Below are positions 50,114-58,574 of a stretch of 64,000 nucleotides of DNA, one piece after another. The notes under the pieces are model-generated. The model was not told the DNA's origin and made no database searches. It saw only the letters and a program-made list of their open reading frames with translations. Each line of letters opens with the position of its first letter. Positions within the stretch are counted from its first letter, which is position 1. The DNA comes from CAWDVH01 sp963805705 (lineage in GTDB: Bacteria; Actinomycetota; Actinomycetes; Streptosporangiales; Streptosporangiaceae). The stretch is taken from contig CAWDVH010000001.1 of the NCBI GenBank assembly GCA_963805705.1, positions 2,232,001-2,296,000 on the forward strand. The letters are read 5' to 3'. The translations under genes and the position numbers were made by a program.

Positions 50114-52398
50114 CCGATCCGGTCGTCGCTGCGGCCAGCCCCGAGGCGCGCCAGCGGCACGCTCAGCTGGCCAGCGAGATCACCGAGCACAATCACCGTT
50201 ATCACGTGCTCGACTCGCCGGTGATCTCGGACGCCGAGTATGACGGGCTGATGCGCGAGCTGCGCGGCCTGGAGGAGCAGTATCCCGAGCTGCGGACACC
50301 CGACTCGCCCACGCAGAAAGTCGGCGGCATCTCCACCGACTTCACCCCCGTCGAGCACCTGCAGCGGCTGCTCAGCCTGGACAACGCGTTCTCCAGGGAG
50401 GAACTGGACTCCTGGGCGGCGCGGGCGCAGCGGCTCGGCGCGGCCGCCCCGCTGGAGACACTCGGCTCCTACCTGTGCGAGCTCAAGATCGACGGCCTGG
50501 CGGTCGCGCTGCTCTACCGGAATGGCTCGCTGGTCCGCGCGGCGACCAGGGGGGATGGCCAGACGGGCGAGGATGTGACGCCCAACGTGCGCACGATCGC
50601 GTCGGTCCCGGCCCGGCTGGCCGGCGCGGGCTGGCCGGATGAGCTTGAGGTCCGGGGCGAGGTATTCCTGCCGGTGACCGCGTTCCACGAGCTGAACGAG
50701 CGGCTGGAGGACGCCGGGCGCGCGCCGTTCGCCAACCCGCGTAACTCCGCCGCCGGGTCGCTGCGGCAGAAGGACCCGCGCGTGACCGCGACCAGGGCGC
50801 TCAGCATGATCGTGCACGGGCTGTTCGTGCCCGGTGCCTCCGGCCAGGCGGGCATGCCCGCGCCCGACGACGCGGGCGCGGCCGCCGCGGTCGGCTCCGA
50901 GGCCCCGGATACCCAGTCGGGCTGGTACCAGCGGCTGGCTGAGTGGGGGCTGCCGGTCAGCCAGCTGTACCGGGTGGTGGGCGGCCTCGACGAAGTGCGG
51001 GAGTACATCACCCACTACGCCGAGCACCGGCACGACCCGCCGTATGAGATCGACGGCGTCGTGGTCAAGCTCGATCAGCTGAGCGTGCAGCGCGCGCTCG
51101 GCTCGACCAGCCGGGCGCCGCGGTGGGCGATTGCCTATAAGTACCCGCCCGAGGAGGTCACCACCCGGCTGCTCGACATCCGCGTCAATGTCGGCCGGAC
51201 CGGGCGCGTGACGCCGTTCGCGGTGATGGAGCCGGTCAAGGTCAGCGGCTCGACGGTGGACAGGGCGACGCTGCACAACGCCGATGAGCTGGCGCGCAAG
51301 GGCGTGCTGATCGGCGACATGGTGGTCCTGCGCAAGGCGGGCGACGTGATTCCCGAGGTGGTCGGGCCGGTCGCTGACCTGCGCGCCGGGACAGAGCGCG
51401 CGTTCGAGTTCCCGTCCGCCTGCCCGGCCTGCGGCACGGCGCTGGCGCGCGAGGAGGGCGGCGTGGACTGGCGCTGCCCGAATGCCCGCTCCTGCCCGGC
51501 CCAGCTGCGGGAGCGGCTGTTTCACCTGGCCGGGCGGGGCGCCCTGGACATCGAGGTGCTCGGGTACGAGGCCGTCGTGGCGCTGCTCGGCGGTGACGTC
51601 GGCGAGGACGGCGCGGAGGCAGCCGGCGGTACGGAGGCAGCCGACCGCACGGAAGGCGCCGGCGGTACAGGGGTGCCGTCCGGCCCCGGCGTGCGCCTGG
51701 TGCGCGACGAGGGCGATATCTTCTCGCTGACGCAGGACCAGCTGGCGTCCAGCCCGTTCTTCCTCAATAAGCAGGGGACCCTCACCGCCAACGCCGGCAA
51801 GCTGCTGGCCAACCTGGAGGAAGCGCGGCACCGGCCCCTGTGGCGGATCCTGGTCGCGCTGTCGATCCGGCATGTCGGCCCCACTGCGGCCAGGGCGCTC
51901 GCCGCCGCGTTCGGGTCCGTGGACGCGATCGCGGCGGCTCCCGCCGACCTGCTGGTGGCCGTCGATGACGTGGGCCCGACGATCGCGGCGTCGGTGCGGG
52001 ACTGGTTCGCCGTGGACTGGCATATGGCGATCGTGGAGAAATGGCGCGATGCTGGGGTACATCTGGCGCAGGAAGGTTTCACCGGCGGAGTGCTGGCCGA
52101 CCGGGAGCGCGCCGCTGCGGCGGCCGGCCCGCTGGCCGGGGTTACCGTCGTGATTACCGGCACCCTGGCCGGCCGTTCCAGGGACGAGGCGGCGGAGGCC
52201 GTCCGTGCCCTCGGCGGCAAGGTCTCGGGGTCGGTGTCGAAGAAGACCGGTTTTCTGGTGGCAGGAGAAAATCCAGGATCGAAGTCGGACAAAGCGGTGG
52301 CGCTCGGCGTGCCGGTACTGGACGAGTCAGGCCTGGACGTGCTGCTCTCAGAGGGGCCGGCCGCGGCCGGCGCTTCCGCAGAAGAAGGTAGTACCTGA
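50110..52398 (+). CDS. ligA: NAD-dependent DNA ligase
   Basis: Seals nicks in replication and repair. 762 aa. Ia domain (SDAEYDGLMRELRGLE), adenylation domain with Lys126 in CELKIDGLAVAL and TRGDGQTGEDVT, OB fold (VGRTGRVTPFA), the four-Cys zinc finger (CPACGTALA ... CPNARSCPAQ), helix-hairpin-helix repeats and a C-terminal BRCT domain (GVTVVITGTLAGRSRD, GENPGSKSDKA). Compared with usual LigA (about 670-700 aa) there are Gly/Ala-rich insertions, e.g. near 500-525 (AAGGTEAADRTEGAGG) and near 250-265. GTG 50110. Confidence 0.97.
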   Translation: MTDPVVAAASPEARQRHAQLASEITEHNHRYHVLDSPVISDAEYDGLMRELRGLEEQYPELRTPDSPTQKVGGISTDFTPVEHLQRLLSLDNAFSREELDSWAARAQRLGAAAPLETLGSYLCELKIDGLAVALLYRNGSLVRAATRGDGQTGEDVTPNVRTIASVPARLAGAGWPDELEVRGEVFLPVTAFHELNERLEDAGRAPFANPRNSAAGSLRQKDPRVTATRALSMIVHGLFVPGASGQAGMPAPDDAGAAAAVGSEAPDTQSGWYQRLAEWGLPVSQLYRVVGGLDEVREYITHYAEHRHDPPYEIDGVVVKLDQLSVQRALGSTSRAPRWAIAYKYPPEEVTTRLLDIRVNVGRTGRVTPFAVMEPVKVSGSTVDRATLHNADELARKGVLIGDMVVLRKAGDVIPEVVGPVADLRAGTERAFEFPSACPACGTALAREEGGVDWRCPNARSCPAQLRERLFHLAGRGALDIEVLGYEAVVALLGGDVGEDGAEAAGGTEAADRTEGAGGTGVPSGPGVRLVRDEGDIFSLTQDQLASSPFFLNKQGTLTANAGKLLANLEEARHRPLWRILVALSIRHVGPTAARALAAAFGSVDAIAAAPADLLVAVDDVGPTIAASVRDWFAVDWHMAIVEKWRDAGVHLAQEGFTGGVLADRERAAAAAGPLAGVTVVITGTLAGRSRDEAAEAVRALGGKVSGSVSKKTGFLVAGENPGSKSDKAVALGVPVLDESGLDVLLSEGPAAAGASAEEGST

Positions 52399-52402
52399 GG
52401 AT

Positions 52403-52423
52403 GGCCGCCCCGGCGGGGCGGCC
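52403..52423 (+). terminator. Terminator hairpin after ligA
   Basis: GGCCGCCCC (52403-52411) and GGGGCGGCC (52415-52423) form a perfect 9-bp stem with a 3-nt loop, 5 bp after the ligA stop. Confidence 0.65.
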
Positions 52424-52605
52424 ACGGCGGGCCGGGGGGCTGGCCTGAGACGGAGGATTGCTTGTAACTGAACGGCTACTGGCTGGCAGCTTGTAACGGA
52501 TAGTATGCAATTGGCTTCGGGAAGTACGTTTTCGGCCGTAGGCTTCTCGGAGGAGCACCAGAGGATCCGGCCCTGCAATCGGTTGCCCCCCGCGTGAGGA
52601 CGCCT
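52424..52605 (+). promoter_or_regulatory. Upstream region of the GGDEF-EAL gene
   Basis: About 180 bp, relatively A/T-rich in its centre, with the direct repeat GCTTGTAAC at about 52462 and 52489 and TAGTATGC just after the second. No clear -35/-10 pair could be fixed. The gene's ribosome-binding site GAGG is 6 nt before ATG 52606. Confidence 0.3.
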
Positions 52606-54915
52606 ATGAAGGACCCGAACGACACCAGGGACATCGGCCCGCGCGTCGGCTCTCCGCTATGGATCCACATCACAGCGGTGACCGTCGGCGGCGCGCTGGT
52701 GCTCGCCCTGGCGCTGACGCAGGTGCACCACGTGGCGGCCGCCTCCAGTCGTCCCCTGTACGCCCAGCCGCTGTTCTGGCTGATCGCGCTGATGGTGGTG
52801 ATCGGGGAGATCTGGCCGATCGTGATCCCGGGGCGGTCGGGCCCCGAGTCGCCGCTCGCCTCGCTCACGTTCAGTTTCGCCGCGCTGCTGTACTGGGGCT
52901 TCCCCGTGGCCGTCCTGCTCCGGGCGGTGACGACCCTCGCGGCCGGGGCCGCGCAGCGCAAGGCCGCGCACCGGACGGCATTCAACGCGGCCCAGGTAGC
53001 GCTCAGCATCGGGGCCGCCGGGCTCGCGCTCTGGCTCACCGGGGTCACCCCGTCACCGGGCCAGTGGATGCCCTCGGGCCGGCACATGCTGCTGCTGGCG
53101 GTGCTGGCCGCGGCGGCCGCCTACTTCGTCGTGAACTTCCTGCTGGTCGGCGTGGCCATCGCGCTGCACTCGCGCGCCCCGGTGATCAAGACGCTGCGGG
53201 CCAACCTGACCTACCAGGCACTCGTCAACCTGGTGCTGCTGGCCAGCGCGCCGCTCGTGGTGGTGGTGATGGCGGCCGACTCCGCGCTGCTCGTTCTGCT
53301 CTTCGCATTCCCCCTGGCCGCCATCTACATCAACGCCGCGATGTCAGCCCAGCGCGAGCACCAGGCCCACCATGACGAGCTGACCGGGCTGTGCAACCGC
53401 AAGCTGCTGATCAGGCGCACCGGCGAGGCCCTGGCGCAGGCCGCCAGCACGGGCGCCAGGGCCGGGTTCCTGCTGCTGGACCTGGACCGCTTCAAGGAGG
53501 TCAACGACACCCTCGGCCACCCCGTCGGTGACCGGCTGCTGCGGATCGTGGCCCACCGGCTGACGCACAGCGTCCGGCCGGGCGATCTCGTGGCCAGGAT
53601 GGGGGGAGACGAGTTCGCCGTCCTGCTGCCGTCGGTCCGGGAGGCCACCGCGGCCCGCGAGGTCGCCGTGCGGCTGCGCGCCGCGCTCGCCGAGCCGATC
53701 CGGCTGGAGGGCATGTCGTTCGACATCGAGGCCAGCGTCGGGATCGCGCTCTATCCCGACGACGCGAGCGGGTTTGAGGTGCTGATGCAGCACGCGGACG
53801 TCGCGATGTACCTGGCCAAGGAGCGCCGCAGCGGGGTGGAGCGCTACGTGGCCGATTCCGACCGCAACTCGCCTGCCCGCCTGGCCCTGCTCGACGACCT
53901 GCGCCGGGGCCTGGACCGGGGAGAGCTGGTGCTGCACTTCCAGCCCAAGATCCTGCTGCGGGACCGCCAGACGGCCGGGATGGAGGCTCTGGTCCGCTGG
54001 CAGCACCCGGTGCGCGGCCTGATGACGCCGGATGAGTTCATCCCGCTGGTGGAGCAGTCCTACCTGATGCGCGACCTGACCTTCCAGGTCGTGGAGATGG
54101 CCCTGGCGCAGGCCTCGCTGTGGTGGCAGGACGGCATGCCCGTTCAGGTATCGCTGAACGTGTCCGCGCGCGACCTGCTCGACGCCGGTCTCGCCGAGAC
54201 GATCGACCGCGGCCTGCAGCGCCACCGCCTGCCCGCCGACGCGCTGCTCCTGGAGATCAATGAGCGGGTCCTGGCCACCGAGCCTGTCCACGCGGTAACG
54301 ACCGCGGAGTCGCTGTCCCAGCTCGGGGTCGGCCTGAGCCTTGATGACTTCGGCACCGGCTACTCTTCGCTGGCGCGGCTCAAGCGCCTGCCGGTCAGCG
54401 AGGTGAAGATCGACTCGTCCTTCGTCGGGCGGCTCCTTGACTCCGTCGACGACGAGGTGATCGTCAAGTCCATCGTGGATCTCGTCCGGGCGCTGGGCAT
54501 CCGCTCGGTAGCCGAGGGCGTCGAGTCAGCCGATGTGGCCAACGCCCTGCGGGTCATGGGCTGCGTCGCCGGCCAGGGCTGGTACTTCAGCAAGCCGCTC
54601 AACGCGGCGTCGGCGACCGCCTGGCTCGCTGAGCACGGGGCTCAGACGCCCCGCCTGCCGCGGTTTCCCGCGGGGCACGGTGCCGCCCGGCTCCCGGCCG
54701 GCCAGGAGCTGCCGGCTGGCCAGGGGCTGCCAGCTAGCCAGGGACTGCCGCCTGGCCAGGGACTGCCGCCTGGCCAGGGGCTGCCGGCTGGCCAGGGGCT
54801 GCCCGGCTGGCCAGGGCATCCCGGCCAGCCAGGGCGCCGGCTCCCAGCCCGGTGCCACTGCGGGCGCTCCGGCCACGCCGCCGGCGGGCTGCGCGTCCTG
54901 AGCCTTCGCCGTTAG
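52606..54915 (+). CDS. Membrane-bound GGDEF-EAL protein (c-di-GMP cyclase/phosphodiesterase)
   Basis: 769 aa. About eight hydrophobic helices in the first 245 residues form a membrane sensor. GGDEF domain 255-420 with intact active site GGDEF (333-337) and an upstream inhibitory-site pattern R-P-G-D. EAL domain 430-680: Glu460 in MEALVRW, Asn in SLNVSA, Glu in EINERV, Asp pair in LDDFGTGYSS, Lys in VKIDSSF, Glu in AEGVE, all kept, so both activities are possible. The C-terminus has six 18-bp repeats coding LPxGQ(G/E). ATG 52606 has GAGG 6 nt upstream. Confidence 0.93.
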   Translation: MKDPNDTRDIGPRVGSPLWIHITAVTVGGALVLALALTQVHHVAAASSRPLYAQPLFWLIALMVVIGEIWPIVIPGRSGPESPLASLTFSFAALLYWGFPVAVLLRAVTTLAAGAAQRKAAHRTAFNAAQVALSIGAAGLALWLTGVTPSPGQWMPSGRHMLLLAVLAAAAAYFVVNFLLVGVAIALHSRAPVIKTLRANLTYQALVNLVLLASAPLVVVVMAADSALLVLLFAFPLAAIYINAAMSAQREHQAHHDELTGLCNRKLLIRRTGEALAQAASTGARAGFLLLDLDRFKEVNDTLGHPVGDRLLRIVAHRLTHSVRPGDLVARMGGDEFAVLLPSVREATAAREVAVRLRAALAEPIRLEGMSFDIEASVGIALYPDDASGFEVLMQHADVAMYLAKERRSGVERYVADSDRNSPARLALLDDLRRGLDRGELVLHFQPKILLRDRQTAGMEALVRWQHPVRGLMTPDEFIPLVEQSYLMRDLTFQVVEMALAQASLWWQDGMPVQVSLNVSARDLLDAGLAETIDRGLQRHRLPADALLLEINERVLATEPVHAVTTAESLSQLGVGLSLDDFGTGYSSLARLKRLPVSEVKIDSSFVGRLLDSVDDEVIVKSIVDLVRALGIRSVAEGVESADVANALRVMGCVAGQGWYFSKPLNAASATAWLAEHGAQTPRLPRFPAGHGAARLPAGQELPAGQGLPASQGLPPGQGLPPGQGLPAGQGLPGWPGHPGQPGRRLPARCHCGRSGHAAGGLRVLSLRR
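54691..54798 (+). repeat. Six 18-bp tandem repeats coding LPxxQ(G/E) hexapeptides
   Basis: Exactly in-frame 18-bp units from 54691, each roughly CTGCC(G/A)(G/C)CTGGCCAGGG(G/A), encoding LPAGQE, LPAGQG, LPASQG, LPPGQG, LPPGQG, LPAGQG at the C-terminus of the GGDEF-EAL protein. Nearly identical units suggest recent slippage and possible length variation. Confidence 0.85.
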
Positions 54916-54939
54916 CCGGCCGCACGTCCTGAGCACCCG

Positions 54940-54977
54940 CCGCGGGCCGTACCGCGGATAATGCGGTCGGCCCGCGG
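54940..54977 (+). terminator. Terminator hairpin between GGDEF-EAL and gatC
   Basis: CCGCGGGCCG (54940-54949) pairs with CGGCCCGCGG (54968-54977), extended inwards by ACCGC/GCGGT with one bulged base: about 15 pairs around a 7-nt loop. It follows the GGDEF-EAL stop by 24 bp and precedes the gatC promoter. Confidence 0.6.
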
Positions 54978-54990
54978 TCCTGGCGGCCTC

Positions 54991-54996
54991 TAGGAT
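54991..54996 (+). promoter_or_regulatory. Leaderless -10 (TAGGAT) of the gatCAB operon
   Basis: TAGGAT, 7 nt, ATG 55004, with no ribosome-binding site. Confidence 0.6.
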
Positions 54997-55003
54997 TACC
55001 TCC

Positions 55004-55297
55004 ATGCCCATCACGCGAGACGAGGTTGCCCACCTGGCGCTGCTGTCCCGGCTGGCCCTGACGGACGCGGAACTTGATCGCTACGCCGCCCAGCTCGAGG
55101 AGATCATCAGCGCCGTGGCGCGAGTCCAGGAGGTCGCGGCGGAGGGAATCCCGCCGACCTCGCACGCGGCCGACCTGGTCAACGTGTACCGAGCCGACAC
55201 GGTGGTCCCCCCGCTCGGCGCCGCCGCCGCGCTCGATCAGGCACCAGCGGCCGAGCAGGGGCGATTTCGGGTCCCGCGGATCCTGGCGGAGGACTGA
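55004..55297 (+). CDS. gatC: Asp-tRNA(Asn)/Glu-tRNA(Gln) amidotransferase subunit C
   Basis: 97-aa GatC, which stabilises the GatA-GatB complex. Typical ITRDEVAHLALLSRLAL start and Q-L-E-E-I core, with the C-terminal RVPRIL. Leaderless start at ATG 55004. gatA begins 2 bp after its stop. Confidence 0.93.
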   Translation: MPITRDEVAHLALLSRLALTDAELDRYAAQLEEIISAVARVQEVAAEGIPPTSHAADLVNVYRADTVVPPLGAAAALDQAPAAEQGRFRVPRILAED

Positions 55298-55299
55298 CG

Positions 55300-56913
55300 A
55301 TGAGCAGCGAGCTGACGGCGATGACGGCGGCCGGTACCGCCGCGGCGATCGCGGGCGGGCAGGTATCGGCGGTCGAGGTGACCCGTGCCCACCTGGACCG
55401 GATCGAGGCCGTGGACGGCCAGGTGCGCGCGTTCCTGCATGTGGCCACGGAGGCGGCGCTCAGCGCGGCCCGCGCCGTAGACGACCGGCGGGCGGCGGGG
55501 GATCCGCTCGGCCCGCTGGCCGGGGTGCCGCTCGCGCTGAAGGACGTGTTTACTACCCGCGACATGCCCACCACCTGCGGGTCGCGGATCCTGGACGGCT
55601 GGCGGCCGCCCTATGACGCGACCATCACCGGGCGCCTGCGGCAGGCCGGCGTGGTCATTCTCGGCAAGGCCAACATGGACGAGTTCGCGATGGGGTCATC
55701 GACCGAGAACTCGGCCTTCGGGCCCTCGCACAACCCATGGGACCTGAGCCGGGTGCCGGGCGGCTCGTCCGGCGGCTCCGCTGCCGCGGTCACCGCGTTC
55801 GAGGCCCCGCTGGGGATCGGGACCGACACGGGCGGCTCCATCCGCCAGCCCGCCGCCGTCTGCGGCATCGTCGGGGTGAAGCCGACGTACGGCGGCTCGT
55901 CCCGCTACGGGGTTGTCGCGTTCGCGTCCTCGCTGGACACGCCGGGCCCGCTGGCCAGAACCGTGCTGGACGCGGCCTTGCTGCACGAGGTCATGTCCGG
56001 GCATGACCCGTGCGACTCCACCTCACTCGACGCGCCGGTGCCCCCGGTCGTGGCCGCCGCGCGGCAGGCGGACGTGGCCGGACTGAGGATCGGCGTGGTG
56101 ACTGAGCTCGGCGGCGACGGGTATCAGGCCGGGGTACTGGCCCGCTTCGCCGAGGCGGTCGAGCTGCTGGAATCACTGGGCGCCAAGATCACCGAGGTGT
56201 CCTGCCCCCACTTCGGCTACGCGCTGCCCGCCTACTACCTGATCGCGCCCAGCGAGTGCTCGTCCAACCTGGCCCGGTTCGACGGCATGCGCTACGGGCT
56301 TCGCGTGGGCGATGACGGCACCAGGAGCGCGGAGGAAGTCATGTCCCTGACCAGGGCGGCCGGCTTCGGCGCGGAGGTCAAGCGCCGGATCATGCTCGGC
56401 ACCTACGCGCTGTCCAGCGGCTACTACGACGCCTATTACGGCAAGGCCCAGCAGGTCAGGACGCTGATCTGCCGTGACTTCGACGCGGCCTTCGAGCAGG
56501 TCGACGTGCTGATCTCGCCGTCCACCCCGACCACGGCATTCCCGATCGGCGAGCGGGCCGACGACCCGATGTCGATGTACCTCGCCGACCTCTGCACGAT
56601 CCCGTCGGACCTGGCCGGCAATGCCGCCATCTCCGTGCCGTGCGGGCTCGCGCCCGAGGACGGGCTGCCGGTCGGACTGCAGATCATGGCGCCCGTGCTG
56701 GCCGATGACCGCCTGTACCGGGTCGGGGCGGCGGTGGAAGCCGCGCTCGAGCAGCGCTGGGGACACCCCCTGCTCGCGCAGGCCCGCGGACTCGACGGCG
56801 TCGCGGCAGGCCGGGGCGAGGGTTCAGCGGGTGCGGGCGACGGTGCGTGGGTCCACGGTGACGGTACGGCGGTCCACGGTGACCGTGCGGCGGGCCAGGG
56901 AGCCGGGCGATGA
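55300..56913 (+). CDS. gatA: Glutamyl-tRNA(Gln)/aspartyl-tRNA(Asn) amidotransferase subunit A
   Basis: Glutaminase subunit of the complex, releasing ammonia for transamidation of Glu-tRNA(Gln) and/or Asp-tRNA(Asn). 537 aa. The amidase-signature triad is intact: Lys81 in VPLALKDVF, cis-Ser156 in PGGSSGGSAA, Ser180 in GTDTGGSIRQPA. The C-terminal ~45 residues (after LLAQARGLDG) are a Gly/Ala/His-rich tail with repeats of VHGDGT type, beyond the normal end. Its TGA overlaps the ATG of gatB. Confidence 0.96.
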   Translation: MSSELTAMTAAGTAAAIAGGQVSAVEVTRAHLDRIEAVDGQVRAFLHVATEAALSAARAVDDRRAAGDPLGPLAGVPLALKDVFTTRDMPTTCGSRILDGWRPPYDATITGRLRQAGVVILGKANMDEFAMGSSTENSAFGPSHNPWDLSRVPGGSSGGSAAAVTAFEAPLGIGTDTGGSIRQPAAVCGIVGVKPTYGGSSRYGVVAFASSLDTPGPLARTVLDAALLHEVMSGHDPCDSTSLDAPVPPVVAAARQADVAGLRIGVVTELGGDGYQAGVLARFAEAVELLESLGAKITEVSCPHFGYALPAYYLIAPSECSSNLARFDGMRYGLRVGDDGTRSAEEVMSLTRAAGFGAEVKRRIMLGTYALSSGYYDAYYGKAQQVRTLICRDFDAAFEQVDVLISPSTPTTAFPIGERADDPMSMYLADLCTIPSDLAGNAAISVPCGLAPEDGLPVGLQIMAPVLADDRLYRVGAAVEAALEQRWGHPLLAQARGLDGVAAGRGEGSAGAGDGAWVHGDGTAVHGDRAAGQGAGR

Positions 56914-58415
56914 GCGAGGCGACGACGCTGGTTTCCCTCGAGGAGGCCCTGTCCCGGTATGAGCCGCTGATCGGCCTGGAGACGCACGTCGAGCTGGGCA
57001 CGACGACCAAGATGTTCTGCGGCTCCCCGACGACCTTCGGCGCGGAGCCGAACTCGGCCGTCTGCCCGGTCTGCCTCGGCCTGCCCGGCTCCCTGCCCGT
57101 CGCCAACCAGACCGCGATCGAGTACACCATCAGGATCGGCCTGGCCCTGAACTGCTCGATCGCGTCGTGGTGCCGGTTTGCCAGGAAGAACTACTTCTAT
57201 CCGGACATGCCCAAGGACTACCAGATATCGCAGTACGACGAGCCGCTGTGCACCGACGGCTGGCTGGACGTAATGCTCGGCGGCCAGCTGTTCCGGGTCG
57301 AGATCGAGCGCGTCCACCTGGAGGAGGACACCGGCAAGTCGCTGCATGTGGGCGGCGCGACCGGCCGGATTCACGGCGCGGACTACTCACTGGTGGACTA
57401 CAACCGCGCCGGGATACCGCTGGTGGAGGTGGTCACCAAGCCAATCGAGGGGACGGGCGCGCTCGCCCCGGCGGTCGCCCGCGCCTACGTCACCGAGCTG
57501 CGGGAGGTGCTCCGGGCGCTGGGAGTGTCCGACGTCCGGATGGAAGAGGGCTCACTGCGCTGCGACGTCAACACCTCGCTGGCGCCCGCCGGATCGGGAG
57601 CCTGGGGAACCCGGACCGAGACCAAGAACGTCAACTCGCTGCGCTCGGTGGAGCGCGCGGTCTCCTCCGAGATCGAGCGGCAGGCGGCCGTGCTCGACGC
57701 GGGCGGCCGGATCGTGCAGGAGACTCGGCATTTCCACGAGGACACCGGCTCGACCACCGCGGGCCGCAGCAAGGAAGAGGCACAGGACTACCGGTATTTC
57801 CCTGAGCCTGACCTGGTGCCGATCGCGCCCTCGGCGGAGTGGGTCGAGGAACTGCGCGCGGGACTGCCCGAGCTTCCCTCGGCCCGCCGGGCCCGGCTGC
57901 AGGCGGAGTGGGGGCTGTCGGAGGCGGACATGACCGCGCTGCGCAATGCCGGCGCCCTCGATCTGGTGGATCAGACGATCGCCGCTGGCGCCGCGCCCGA
58001 GCAGGCGCGCAAATGGTGGCTCGGCGAGCTGTCCAGGCGGGCCAACGAGTCCGGTACCGAGCTGGCCGACCTCGGCGTGACGCCCGCACAGGTAGCTCGC
58101 GTGGCCGAGCTGGTGGCGTCCGGAGCGCTCAACGACAAGCTGGCCCGGCAGGTCATTGACGGTGTCCTGGCCGGGGAGGGCACGCCGGATGAGATCGTGA
58201 CCGGCCGCGGCCTGGCCGTGGTCAGCGACGACGGCGCGCTCGCCGCGGCCGTCGATGATGCCATCGCCGCCCATCCTGACATCGCCGCGAAAATCCGCCA
58301 GGGCAAGACAGCGGCCGCCGGCGCGCTCCTCGGCGCGGTCATGAAGGCGACCAGAGGCCAGGCGGACGCGACGCGGGCCCGCGAGCTCATCCTGGAGCGG
58401 CTGACCGCCCCCTGA
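56910..58415 (+). CDS. gatB: Glutamyl-tRNA(Gln)/aspartyl-tRNA(Asn) amidotransferase subunit B
   Basis: Kinase/transamidase subunit, 501 aa. IGLETHVELGTTTKMFC start, CPVCLGLPGSLPV, Mg2+-binding and kinase core GEDTGKSLHV-like (LEEDTGKSLH), KNVNSLRSVERA, and the YRYFPEPDLVPI segment; helical YqeY/tail domain at the C-terminus. It overlaps gatA by 4 bp (ATGA). The metG leader promoter lies 7 bp after its stop. Confidence 0.96.
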   Translation: MSEATTLVSLEEALSRYEPLIGLETHVELGTTTKMFCGSPTTFGAEPNSAVCPVCLGLPGSLPVANQTAIEYTIRIGLALNCSIASWCRFARKNYFYPDMPKDYQISQYDEPLCTDGWLDVMLGGQLFRVEIERVHLEEDTGKSLHVGGATGRIHGADYSLVDYNRAGIPLVEVVTKPIEGTGALAPAVARAYVTELREVLRALGVSDVRMEEGSLRCDVNTSLAPAGSGAWGTRTETKNVNSLRSVERAVSSEIERQAAVLDAGGRIVQETRHFHEDTGSTTAGRSKEEAQDYRYFPEPDLVPIAPSAEWVEELRAGLPELPSARRARLQAEWGLSEADMTALRNAGALDLVDQTIAAGAAPEQARKWWLGELSRRANESGTELADLGVTPAQVARVAELVASGALNDKLARQVIDGVLAGEGTPDEIVTGRGLAVVSDDGALAAAVDDAIAAHPDIAAKIRQGKTAAAGALLGAVMKATRGQADATRARELILERLTAP

Positions 58416-58421
58416 GCGTGC

Positions 58422-58427
58422 TAAAAT
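58422..58427 (+). promoter_or_regulatory. -10 element (TAAAAT) of the metG leader
   Basis: TAAAAT is the closest match to consensus in this window. It lies 8 nt before a GTG at 58436, so the leader peptide would be translated from a leaderless transcript. Confidence 0.6.
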
Positions 58428-58435
58428 AGACTGCC

Positions 58436-58474
58436 GTGAGATCTATCCTGAGCCAGGCGATGATGCCCCGCTAG
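58436..58474 (+). CDS. Putative metG leader peptide with tandem Met codons
   Basis: 12 codons then TAG: (V/M) R S I L S Q A M M P R. Two adjacent ATG codons (58460-58465) come just before segment 1 of the attenuator. Low methionyl-tRNA would stall the ribosome there. It is leaderless (8 nt from the -10). Confidence 0.6.
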   Translation: MRSILSQAMMPR

Positions 58475-58525
58475 CCGGGGTTACTTCACGCGGTCAGGAT
58501 TCTGCATGAGGCCCCACGGGGCCTC
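58466..58525 (+). promoter_or_regulatory. Putative transcription attenuator of metG
   Basis: Segment 1 CCCCG (58466-58470) pairs with segment 2 CGGGG (58476-58480). Segment 2/adjacent GGGGTT (58477-58482) can instead pair with segment 3 GGCCCC (58510-58515). Segments 3 and 4 form the terminator: GAGGCCC (58508-58514) with GGGCCTC (58519-58525), loop 4 nt, followed by a T-rich GATTCATTTG. So 1:2 with 3:4 and 2:3 exclude each other, as in trp-type attenuators. Confidence 0.6.
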
Positions 58526-58574
58526 GATTCATTTGCGCTGGTCGGAGCCCCCTTACTCGCCCAAGGAGGCTGCG

